Of a stretch of 64,000 nucleotides of DNA, positions 22,639-34,300 are shown piece by piece (the first letter of the stretch is position 1; each line of letters opens with the position of its first letter). Under the pieces are notes generated by a model. It saw nothing but the letters and a program-made list of their open reading frames with translations. It was not told the origin of the DNA and ran no database searches. The DNA is from Strigamia acuminata. Lineage: Eukaryota > Arthropoda > Chilopoda > Geophilomorpha > Linotaeniidae. Position numbers and translations under genes: made by a program. The stretch spans positions 2,976,001-3,040,000 of the forward strand of contig OX442316.1 in the NCBI GenBank assembly GCA_949358305.1, read 5' to 3'.

Positions 22639-25600
22639 ATGGCCGAAGCAGTGCGGAACGAGCAAATTATGCAAATCGAAACAAAACAGGTTAATTTTCA
22701 TTTATTTTTTTAATTAATTCGATAAATGTTGATAGAAAACGATGAAATTTCGATTAAAAATGTGTAAAATTGAGTTAAACGGGTGTAAAATGTGTTTACT
22801 GATGCACAAAGTGATGAAAATGTGTGTTTGTGCATGTAGGGAGACGGTATCGAGTGTATCGACCATCTCCCTGGTGCTAGTGACGTAATCGAGACTATTG
22901 ATGCTTCGTCCTGCTGCGGAGGCCGGCAGGAAGATGTCGTCATCTTTAATCTTGATTTGGAGGAAATGGCTCAAGCAGTTTTTGGCCAATTGGATTTGGT
23001 TGATCAGATTATTGCAGGAGATGCTTTGGAGGACGAGGCGAGTGATGCGGTTGATGGGATTGAAGAGAAACGTCAGGAGATGGGAGATGCGGCTGCGATA
23101 GCGACAGCGCGGAACCTCGGCGGAGAAGTAATGGCATATTTTTCTTCTTTTTTCGTTCGGGTTTGAATTTTTTTTTTCTTTGTAGAAGGGGCAGGAAAAA
23201 GTGAAATCTGGAAAGGTTCGAGATAAAGCGGTGGGGAAGTCGAAGACTAAAGTGGATAAAGGAACTGGTGAGTAATTTTGCCAACATTTTAAAATCGAAA
23301 ATACAGTTTCAATGCAATTTTTATGCATAAATGCGATGTTTAGTTCAAAAATGTAATTTTGATGCAATTTTTTTGTTGCAAAACGCAATTTTTTAGTGCA
23401 GAAGTGCAATTTTCGTACAAAAATGCATTTTTTTGTGCACAAATGCAATTTTTTGTGCAAAAATGCAATTTTTTTGTGCAAAAATGCAATTTTTTGTGCA
23501 AAAATGCAATTTTTTTGTGCAAAAATGCAATTTTTTGTGCAATGATGCAATTAAAAAGCATTTTGTTTTATTAAAAATGCAATTTTAAGGGAAAAAATGC
23601 ATTTTTTTGCGTGTAGGTATTTTATTTACGTCTATTTCTGATTGTTTTCTGAATGTAGAGCATATTTTGAAAGCGCTCAACAGCTTACACACTACCGAAG
23701 AGAAATTGGCAGCTCTGTGCAAGAAATACGCGGACTTAATGGAGGAGCACAGGAATTTACAGTTATCGGTCAAACAAGGCGAGAGAAGGAATTTACAATT
23801 GGTGAAGGAGAAGGAACAAGTGCAGACGGAGCACAGCAAAGCCGTGTTGACGCGCAGTCGGCTCGAGAGTTTGTGCAGGGAATTACAGAGGCAGAACAAA
23901 CTCGTCAAAGATGAAAGTCTGCTCAGGGTTCGCGAAGAGGAGGAAAAGCGGAAAGAAGTGTCCGCGAAATTCCAAGTATGAAATAAATAAAAATAATTAT
24001 TTTTTTTGAATTTCGTTTGAATTTTTTGGTTTTTTGGTTCTTTTTTGGATATTTTGAATTTTGTTGAGTTTTTTTATGAATTTTTTGAATTATTTTCATT
24101 TTTGTTTGTATTTTTGGTTTTTTTTTATTTTTTCTGAATTTTTTAGAATTTTTTAGAATTTCTTTTGGAATTTTTTCGATTTATTTTAAATTTTGTTGTT
24201 TGCATTTTCTAGTCGACTTTTAACGAGATTTCAAGTATGATGCAAGACAACAACCAGAAAAACAGCAAACTCAGAGACGAGAATTTGGAATTGGCGCAAA
24301 AGTTGAAAACTTTGGTGGAAAATTACGAGTTGCGCGAACAGGTGATGGAATTTTAAATGACAAGCATTGTTTCTTCAGCCTCTAATTGGAATTTCTTTTG
24401 TTTGCAGCAAGTGGAGAATCTGCTTAAGCATAAGGACATGGAAGTTCAGTTGGCAGATGCCAAATTGGCGAAAGCCAACGCGATAATGAGCGAAGAAAAG
24501 GAGAAATCCATTCAAGAAAAACACACTGTGATTTTTTTTTGTTGATTTTATTTATATTTCGGATGTAAAATGCTTTTACGCACATGAAAATTGATTTTTA
24601 CACTTCTAAATTACATTTTTATATTTCTAAATTGCATATTTATACTTCTAAATTGCATATTTACACTTCTAAATTGCATATTTACACTTCTAAATTGCAT
24701 ATTTACACTTCTACATTGCATTTTGACACGTGTAATGTGTAAATTGCATTTTGACACGTGTAAATTGCATTTTGACACGTGTAACTTGCATTTTGACACG
24801 TGTAAATTGCATTTTGACACGTGTAAATTGCATTTTGACACGTGTAAATTGCATTTTGACACGTGTAAATTGCATTTTGACACGTGTAAATTGCATTTTG
24901 ACGCGTGTAAATTGCATTTTGACACGTGTAAATTGCATTCTGACACTTGTAAAATCATTTTCTCATCCAAACAAGTTATTTGAATTGAACTTTTGCGCTG
25001 TAAATTGCATTTCTATACATGTAAATTGCATTTTTATGCATGTAAATTGCATTTTTATACATGCAAATTGCATTTTTATACATGTAAATTGCATTTATAT
25101 GCATGTAAATTGCATTTATATGCATGTAAATTGCATTTATATGCATGTAAATTGCATTTATATGCATGTAAATTGCATTTATATGCATGTAAATTGCATT
25201 TATATGCATGTAAATTGCATTTATATGCATGTAAATTGCATTTATATGCATGTAAATTGCATTTATATGCATGTAAATTGCATTTATATGCATGTAAATT
25301 GCATTTATATGCATGTAAATTGCATTTATATGCATGTAAATTGCATTTATATGCATGTAAATTGCATTTATATGCATGTAAATTGCATTTATATGCATGT
25401 AAATTGCATTTTTATACATGTTAATTGCATTTTTATACACGTAAATTGCATTTTTTTTATTTTAATTTATCTGATTTACATTTTTAATTTTCAGCTGTTA
25501 CTAGATCTAACGGACTACCAAAAAAAATGTCACGAAATGACGGTCAAAGAGGTCCAATTGCGCACCCAACTCAACATGTATTCGGAGAAATACGAAGAAT

Positions 25601-26328
25601 TTCAAACGACAATCGCAAAGAGCAACGACGTCTTCTCGCACTTCAAGGACGAAATGGACAAAGTAAACTCCCGAATCAAAATTCAAAACAACTATTTTTA
25701 TTATTATTAACATCCGCATTACTAAATAGATGTCGAAAAAAATTAAAAAACTCGAAAAAGAAACCGTGACGTGGCGAAGTCGATGGGAAGGCAGCAACAA
25801 AGCATTACTAGACATGGCAACCGATGTAAGACATGGAAAAATATCCAAAAAATATGGATTTCTTGAATTTTTAATGGATTTTTAAATTAATTTGTATTAA
25901 TTTTTACTGATTTGTGCTGATTTTTATTCTTTTTTAATGATTTTTGCTGATTTTTATTAGTTTTTATTGGTTTTTATTGATTTTTTATTGATTTTCAGAG
26001 ACAAAAACACGACGCAGAGATGGTAAATGCGCAGAAGAAAGTGAGTCAGCTCGAGAAACTGTGCAGAGCGCTGCAGTTAGAGCGACAGTCTCTTTTGGCG
26101 CAGTTGAAAGGCGAAGATACATCGACGTCGCCATCTTTGATTTCGAAAACGTTTCATGATTCCATCGATAATTGTGTTCAAGTAGCCAGTATCACTCCGG
26201 ATGGGGTCGAAGAGGATCGGGGATTAAATAACTGTGATAAGAACATTTCAGCTAATGTTCGAGTTCAATCAAATGCGAATAATTCGAAGGTCGGGAAAGG
26301 AAAGAAGAAAAATAAAACGAATGTTTAG
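22639..26328 (+). CDS. TXLN: taxilin family protein, 526 aa, 9 exons
   Basis: Taxilins are coiled-coil proteins that bind syntaxins and act in vesicle traffic. Exons: 22639-22689, 22840-23127, 23186-23267, 23659-23975, 24213-24341, 24408-24527, 25495-25662, 25730-25825, 25999-26328; all phases join. Residues 1-140 are acidic then lysine-rich and probably unstructured. A long coiled coil runs about 142-460, with family signatures LESLCRELQRQNK, EEEEKRKEVSAKFQ, RDENLELAQKLK, YSEKYEEFQTTIAKSNDVF, KKLEKETVTWRSRWEGSNKA and QLEKLCRALQLERQ. The tail ends in KGKKKNKTNV. Human alpha-taxilin is 546 aa. Which vertebrate paralogue is closest cannot be told by eye. AATAAA lies near 26470. Introns 3 and 6 are filled with short-period repeats. 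Confidence 0.95.
23330..23600 (+). repeat. ~20-21-bp minisatellite in taxilin intron 3
   Basis: About ten units of AAAATGCAATTTTTTGTGCA, 20 or 21 bp long depending on a T-run. They start after the exon 3 donor region and stop about 60 bp before exon 4. Confidence 0.85.
24595..25455 (+). repeat. 21-bp minisatellite in taxilin intron 6, three variant blocks
   Basis: Almost the whole 967-bp intron is tandem 21-bp units sharing AAATTGCAT. Block 1 (about 24600-24720) has TTCTAAATTGCATATTTACA. Block 2 (about 24722-24945) has GTAAATTGCATTTTGACACG. Block 3 (about 25000-25450) has GTAAATTGCATTTATATGCA. Block 3 is the most uniform and carries TGCATG once per unit. The intron boundary sequences themselves look normal. 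Confidence 0.95.
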
Positions 26329-26825
26329 TGTTTAGTTGTTGTTTTTTTTTTAAATTAAAAAATCAAAAATTAGTTTTGTTTAGTTATGAATAATAGTTCA
26401 TTTCGTATTTTTTTTTCAATTTGGATGTAGATCAGTTGTTTTTATTGTGACTGTTTGGTTTTAATATACAATAAAGTATTTGCTTTTCAATTTCAATTTT
26501 GTTTATTTGTTTTAAAAAATGGCGGTTATAGTGCGGTGGGTGCGCGCTAGATGGCGAGTGATAGAAACTATGTAAATTTGTGTTTAAACGAAATTTAAAA
26601 GTATAAATTATAGACATTAATACTTGCGATAACTAATTAGTTAATAAAATAAATTATTCATACATTTTTATTAAAATTAAAGTATATAGCCAATCGATGT
26701 TGCGAGTCGAGATAACGTCATTTTACCTTGACGTGGAGTTAGTTGACCTTCCATTCTTCTATTCACCTTGGAAACTTCTTCCCACTTGTTGTATCACAGT
26801 ACTTCGTTCGATACATAGCTCATAA

Positions 26826-28766
26826 ATGGCTCCTCTTTTAGCGTACTGGAGTATCCGCGGTGTAAGAGAAATTAATTTTAGATATTTAAGAAGTGTTTTC
26901 ATTGTTTCTGTTGTTTTTAAATTAATTTATTTGATTTTATTTCGCAGTTGGCGCAGCCGATCCGGCTTTTGCTCAACTATGTCGGCCAGGAATTTGAGGA
27001 CAAGAAATACGACTGCGGGCCGCCTCCAAATTTCGATAAATCGTGCTGGTTTAACGAGAAATTCAGTCATGGATTGGATTTCCCAAATGTAGGGAATGTT
27101 TGGCGGGAATTTCGAATCTTTTTCATGTTTTTTTTTTAGGGATTTTTTTGGGATTTTCTTGAATTTATTTCATTTTTTTTTTGCTTTTTTTTTATCATTA
27201 TTTTATCTTTACTTTTTAAATTCGATTTTTTTTTTTTATTTAGAAAAAATTGCGATTTTTTTTTTTAATTTTTTTAATTCTTTTTAATTTTTTTTAAATT
27301 GTATAAAATTTTGCTTTTTTTGAATTAATTTGAATTTTTTGAATTAATTTGAATTTTTGAAATTATTGGAACTTTTTGAATTTATTTTAATTTATTGTAA
27401 CTTTTTGAATTTATTTGAATTTTTGACATTTTGAATTCTATTTTATTTTTTAAAAAAAAAATTGTGATTATTTTGTGAATTTTTTTTTTTTAATTATTTG
27501 GATTTTTTTTGAATTTTTAAAAATTTTTGTTTTTTAACTTTTTTGAATTTTTTTTTGTGTGTTTAGTTGCCGTATTATATTGATGAAGACGTGAAGTTGA
27601 CACAAAGCGGTGCAATTATGCGCTACTTGGCTGAGAAGCATAATTTGGGTAATTATAGTGGATAAAAGACGTTTCGTAACAGGAAATTGAATAAGAAATT
27701 GTATTGTATGCGGAAAATGAGTTAAAAAATGTTCATTTTAGGTTGTTTTGACGCAAAAAAAAAAATTTTAAATTAACGTTATTTTTACGAAAATTGACAT
27801 AAAATTTGTTAATTCTAGGTTTTCTTTTTCGGAAATTAACGTAAAAGAAGCAGTTATACGGAAAATTCCTTAAAATCTCAACGAAGAATGAACATTTACC
27901 GTCTTTTTTTTATACATAAATAACATTAAAGTGCTAATTTTATGTTGTTTTTATGGTAAAATAACTTTAAATCAACGTTATTTGGACTTAAAACGACAAA
28001 CCCGCTAAGTTTACGTTATTTTAAACGGTAAATGATACAAAATCACAAATTTTGAATTTTTTTATTTTTTTATTTTTTAAATCTATTGAAATTACGCACA
28101 AAATGAGCTGGTTTTATATTTTCTGTTACGTTTTAGACTTAATGTTTTGTACAAAATTCTTTAATTTTTAGTTCCAGATAAACTGACAGAGAAAAGCAAA
28201 ATGATGTTGGCCGAGTATCAACTGGCGGATTTACGGAGCGAATTTGTTCGTTTGTGCTACGCACCCAATCACGTAAGAAATAAAAACTTAAAAAATGAAT
28301 AATTAAATTATGAATAATTAATTTTGATAAATTTTTTTTTTCTATTTAGGACGAATTAAAAGACGCATTTTCTAAAAGTCTGCCGGACATTTTCAAATCG
28401 TGGTCGAAATTTTTGGGAAAATCAAAATGGATATCCGGCGATACAGTAAGTGGACTGGAAAAAGGCGTTTTTCAAAATGGCGTGGAAAGTAAAGACATTT
28501 TTGTGATTGTAGTTGACTTATGTTGATTTCAATATCTACGAGACTTTTGATCATATCCGCATGTTTAAAGAAGACGCTTTTTCCGATTACGGCAACTTGA
28601 AGGACTATATGGATCGATTTGAGGTAAAATTTTAACCGATTTATTTTTTTTGTATAAAAGTTTTAACATTTTTCAGGCCTTACCGACCATTGCGGAGTAC
28701 ATGAAGAGCGAGAAGTTCCTCAAGAATCCCATTAACAACAAAATGGCGAAATTCGGCGCCGAATAA
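26826..28766 (+). CDS. GST: Mu-class glutathione S-transferase, 218 aa, 7 exons
   Basis: Cytosolic enzyme that joins glutathione to electrophiles. Exons: 26826-26861, 26948-27088, 27567-27648, 28172-28272, 28350-28445, 28513-28623, 28677-28766; phases join and the 218-residue length is that of the Mu class. The thioredoxin-fold N-terminus has [15 protein letters not shown] with catalytic Tyr7, [20 protein letters not shown] and the glutathione-binding Gln-Ser in [16 protein letters not shown]. The alpha-helical domain has [39 protein letters not shown] and [21 protein letters not shown]. Mu-type GSTs occur in chelicerates, crustaceans, flatworms and chordates. AATAAA follows near 28855. Pieces of its last three exons are repeated downstream as pseudogenes. 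Confidence 0.96.
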
Positions 28767-31363
28767 TCGATTTTTTTCGATTTGAATGATTAAATTTGAA
28801 TTAATTTTGTATTTTGGGCGCTGATTGTGATGTAATTTTGTTAGAGATTTTCAAAAATAAACATAATTTGAGTTAAAAGAAAATTATTTTGCGAAAATTA
28901 AGAATAATTTAGTAGTATTGTTACTATCTCGGCCGCGAGGTGGCGCACACTACTTTGTCCATTGTCTCCACGTTACGATAAATCAAAATGTTGCATTGAT
29001 TTGGGCTCAGGTAAGGGTTAGTTCCACCTTGGACGTCCTAGGTTCCACACAGAAACATAGGCTATTTAGTAATTCAACAATATGTATTTGTTTAAATAGA
29101 AATATATTAGTACAGTGGAGATATTTTAAAATTTAGTTTGGTTTTTTAGATCTAGAATGTTTAATAACCACAGACGTAAATACACGAATGCGTACTGAGG
29201 GATTGTGGGTAAGAAGCTGTGCTTACAGCTTGCAACACTAAATTCTTTTTCACTTCCTGTCAATGTTATGGCTGCCTAAAATCAGCATACTACAAACTTT
29301 GCAAACCTTGGTTAGCAAATACTGCGTGGTTTTGAATTGAATTGTGAGACATCTCAATCGCGATGTATTTATTTAAATAAAACTAATAAATAAAAAACGA
29401 GAAAAAAACGATAAAATGAGAGGAAAATGAGAGAAAAGCATTCTTCCCAACATATATACATACAGTCCAGTAGTATTTAGGTCTGTGGTTTAACTTTTAA
29501 TTTAATTTTTTAGTTTGGTTTAGTTTGGTTTAGATTTCTAATTTCAATATTCTTACTGCGAATATCTTTTCGACTTCCAGTCTTGTTCTTTAATTCTGAT
29601 GTAGCTTTCTTTAACTGGGAAAACTCCTGTTGCTGCTTTGAAAATCCCTTGACAAAGAACTTGCCTTTTTCACTGTATCAACTTAGTTCCACAACATTAG
29701 ACTATTCTAAATATTCTTCTATTCCTTAAAAATTACCTTTAGTGTCAGTTTCATGGGTATTTTAGATTTTAATGGTTTTTTCGAATTCTAGACCCAGTTC
29801 TATTCTTCTTGATATCTATTGAACTGTGATGCTATTTCTGTCACCACTAGACCAGGGATGTCCAATGTATTATTCATATTTGACAAATACCATATTACCC
29901 TGCTTTAAGCCACATATAGTGTGAGTTTTACCGGCATGCTGATAAGCCCTGTTTCATGTAAGTGAGTACAAATTTTTTTCAATGAGAATTGAGCCAAAAC
30001 AAGCATAAAAAGCATTTGTAAATGTCCAAAATGTAGGAAATTAGCCTAAATTTCTATAAATTTTTCCAAATTTTAGTAATAATCATCAGAATATCAAGAA
30101 AACTCATATTTCGGGCTCTACTAAATGAAAAAACAAAGAACCACTTTTCTTTTTATACTGGCATGCCGGTATGAACTGTTTGACTTCAATTCCAAAAACC
30201 TGGTAAACTCATGTCCAACGCCATGTGGCTTAAAGTGGGGTAATGTGGTAAAGCCATACCAGCAAATGGGAAAAAACCATTACAATCTAAAATACAGATG
30301 AAATAGTAGAATGCATTTCATAATAAACCTTTTACAAAATGTATTGTACAATGCATTCTCAAGTGCATTGTGAAACTTAATGCATTCAAAATACCTTATA
30401 CATTGCACTGGGTGTTCTAGTATTAGATCAACGTGTTGTGAGTCTATTTAGTAATGATCTCAAAATATCACTAAAGGTTATTCGTTTTATTTTGAAAGAA
30501 AGTTTTATTTATTTTAAAAAATATAGGATAACAGGGAATTTTCCCTAGGATATTTTAAGGAGTTTGGCACAAGTTGCATTTATGCTGGTACTGGTACCAA
30601 GGGGGTTGCCATAGAGATCCAGTCAGGAAATGCCATTTCCTGTGAAAATAAGGAAAATCCTTACCATTTTGAGTAAGAAATATTATGTAATTTACACAGG
30701 ATTTAGTCCTTATAGGTTTTTGTGGGAATTGTGTTAAACTGAACACAGGAAATGCTACTTCCTGCAGAGGAAGGAATTCTCCTCAGTCTGAACCAAACCT
30801 TTCATTGAAAACACCACTAAAACTGTCTTTGAAAAACACCAAACTTCACTGAAACAGTTAGTGGTTATCTTGCCAAATATGTAGTCTTTTCTTTGTGACA
30901 CAACACTGTGTCATGAAAAGCTATTTTTGCTGTAGACTTGAAGATGAAAGTGAGGGACGCATTTGTAATTGGTATATAGTATGATACAGCAATGCTTGTT
31001 GTGTTGTGTAAGGTAAGTTTCTGTTGGGTTTTACTTTGGAATCAGTTTAAATTTTTTTTCCAACTTTCTTCATTCAATGTTTTCGAGGAAATGATTTAAG
31101 TTTGACACTTTTTATCTTTCAAGTGTAGTTTATTAGTTTGTCGCACAAATGTACGTACAACGTAATGTTGACATTTAGTTGTGAACAAGAAATTGGCCAA
31201 TGAAGGCAGTATTATTTTGCGTGAAAAATTGCTAGTAGTTAACTGATTGTGGTTGCAATTGAATAAAAATTGGTGTACAAATGTAAAGTATTTTAAGAAC
31301 AACTTAGATTAACGAGATTAAAAAACACATCTGAATCTGAATGCAAGTTTAAGTTTGTGTAGT
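28767..31363. other. intergenic stretch between GST and the first channel gene
   Basis: No gene is seen. The sequence is the unit A version of 40960-43336 and 54064-56701. It holds one terminal-inverted-repeat element (29889-30249) and the dispersed repeat near 30745-30835. The short open frames here are not kept between copies. Confidence 0.6.
29889..30249. mobile_element. MITE-like element with 27-bp terminal inverted repeats (unit A copy)
   Basis: The left end ACCATATTACCC then CTTTAAGCCACAT pairs with the right end ATGTGGCTTAAAG then GGGTAATGTGGT. The interior is non-coding. Orthologous copies lie at 41942-42340 (B) and 55307-55705 (C), so insertion came before the segmental duplication. 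Confidence 0.75.
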
Positions 31364-34300
31364 TTATGGTTTTGGTTTTTGCTGCCACTGAAAAATCTTT
31401 TTTTCCATAATTCTTGCGGTACTCAATATTGACATACCTAGTGATAAGCTTAAAATATTTCCGATGTCGCATATGAATGAGATAATGTCGTATTCAAGCC
31501 GGTCAATAAACATTTGAATTTTGTTTGTTTCCATATAATGCCCCATTAAACTTACCACTGGATTAGTGTTGCGTGTAGGGAAAGCCGAGTTCGAGTGCTG
31601 GGTTTCTTTGCACGGAATATGACATTGGCATTCATCTTTTACATTTGTGTTGAGAAATATCTTTTTGTAGATAGAATCAGTTGTTTTTGCCGAATGAGAT
31701 GTTTTGCACATGGGATATTGCAGTTGATCGATGTACGGTAAACTGGAGAGAGAAAATTAGCCACAGTCAATATGCAAGCTGGTTTAGGAACTTTCATATT
31801 TTAGCTTTGAGTGCAGATATGTGCACACAAATATATACGGTCCAGCCTCGTTATAACGAATCACAAAGGCGAAAAATCGATTTATTATAACAAAACTTAT
31901 ATTAAAACTTTTTAACATGGTGTCCTATGACTAACTAACCATCCAAGCCATTTTTAACTATTCTTTATAACAAGAAATTTGTTGTATTGCGGTTTGTTAC
32001 AACGAAGTTTCACTATAATACTCAATGATATGTAAGTAAATTACTCACTATATCATTGGTAATACTATACCGGCATGTTATTTTTTCATTAATTTTTTTG
32101 CGGTAACATTGTTTTTTGCAAATATAGAAATCGTTTGCCGGCATACATTTTCGGATTGGTGTATTTATGCGATCAAACTAAAAAGAATTTAAAAAAATAT
32201 TTAAGTTATTTTGTAGGAGTAATAAATGCACAGTAAGTAGTGTTTTAAGTGTTTTTGTGGACTGGACCCCGTGGACTAGATGCATTTTTGGAGCCTAGCC
32301 TGTGTGAGTAGATGGACGCTAGGCATGCATGGGTTATCTGAATAGCCCTGGATGCACGACACGTTAATATAAAGTGACACAGAAACACTACTTGTATTAT
32401 TACTTTCATGGTCTTTATTCAGTGTCTAGGCGCAGTGCCTTGTATTGCTTACGCAGCATTGTTGCAAAGTATCCGCGACCATAAACTGCCCATGCGGTTA
32501 GGATTAATCTGTAGGCAGTGTAGTTGGTTGACTGTTCATCCAGAATTCAAGGTGAAAACACAAGGGAGCGGGTAAGATTCCAAAGCTTGCTTGCACAAGT
32601 TTATAGAGGGAGTCATTTACAAGCTCACTTGACCCGCTTTTGTCTTACCAGCTTAACTGGCAAACTCAAGCTAGCTAGGTAGCTAGTTAGCTGGCTGCCA
32701 GAAATTTCTGCCAAAACTCCTCCAAGAATTTCTTCACAGTTCTAATTGGCTGTGAAAGTCACATGACCAATACACCAGCAAGCTTGAAGCTGGAAAATCA
32801 AACTCAGTTTGATCGGAGCGGTTGAGTACAAGCTCGCTTCAAAACAATAAAGCTTTGAATAAAAACGCAAGCTAGTGTTTGCTCAAGCGGGCGAGTTTTT
32901 AACTGCTTTTTCAAGTAAAAGCAAACTTCTAAATCTTACCCGCTCTCTTGTGTTTCCACCATAAGTCCCTTTGCCCATAGACCACTCATGGAGCCGTGTA
33001 AAGAAACAGTTCAAATCTGGTGCCAGCAATATTTTTTGCTCCTTAAAATTTACTAAAACAAAAAATAATAAAAACATCTTTCACTTTTTGAGGATCCCAG
33101 TGCCAAGTTTGGCGCCCCTTTCTCCCCCCCTTAACACGGTACTGCTTGTGGTCAGGGCCGGCGCGAGGGCGACATATTTCTAGGGGCGGCATCTGTGGAC
33201 GCACAAACCGATTTTTTCAACAAAAAATTTTTTACTGTTCAAAAGGGTGGCATATGCATTGCTCGCCTCAGGTGGAAATATGTGTTGCACTGGCCCTGCT
33301 TGTCGTACTGTGAATGGCATCACCATGGTGAAGAAGGGTGTTAATCGTAGGTGTCCCAGGTAGGTAGTGTATTCATGTGATTCTCACTTTTATCATACGA
33401 TAGCTGACAAATACTACATATCCTCCTTCCATAGGTAGAATATTTTTTGAAGTTAAATCCAAATCGTGGTCGTCTCGAGTAGTTGTGAAAAACTATGAGA
33501 CACATACCACAATCAATGAAACTACTGTAACACATGAAATCAAATTTCTGACTAAAGTGCTCTTTTACCTCATAAAAATGGCCACCATAAACGAGTGGAG
33601 TAGCTTTGTACGCAGCTATAAACATTGTGGCTAGACCATTGAATGGTGTTTCATCTATAGCAAGTCAAAACGTTTTGATCAGATAATCAAGAAATAAAGA
33701 AATTCACACCAATACACACCAATACACACCAATTAAGAATTGTGTACACATTCCACTTGTTGTATTTATTTTAGCCTTTGAATACTTTACCTGCAATAAG
33801 ATTACATTTATAATATAGTCATTATAATGAACCGCACAACTTTTATAATACAGTCAAACCTCATTACAACGAACCGCGATATAACGAATTTTTGAAGTGA
33901 AACTTCTTTGGGTGCCAGAGATAGGAGTGATTCTGATATTGAATAACAACATCGGAACCATAAAGAACTTACGATAAAACAAACAAATGCGCACAGAATT
34001 AAATATTAAAAATTAAATAATAAAATTACAAATTTTATATTTTATTTTGATTTTTAGACACAATTTTTTAAGATTCGAAGTTTCACTTCTATCGTATGGT
34101 CGGAAGCACTTATTTTTTTTTGTTATAATGGATATTTAAAAATGATTTGGTTGGTTAGTTGGCCATTGAACACCGTGATAGAAAAATTTGATATATTGTA
34201 ATGAACTTTTATTATAAAAATCGATTTTCCTTGGTTTCTTGCAATTCGTTATAACGAGACTCAACTACAAGTATATGACTATCCCATTACCAATCTGTCG

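Noticed and set aside
24751-25710. 319-codon open frame on the plus strand through taxilin intron 6, and similar long frames on the other strand
   Set aside because: It is made of 21-bp repeat units that stay open because the period is a multiple of three. Its end overlaps true taxilin exon 7 but the intron has normal splice sites.
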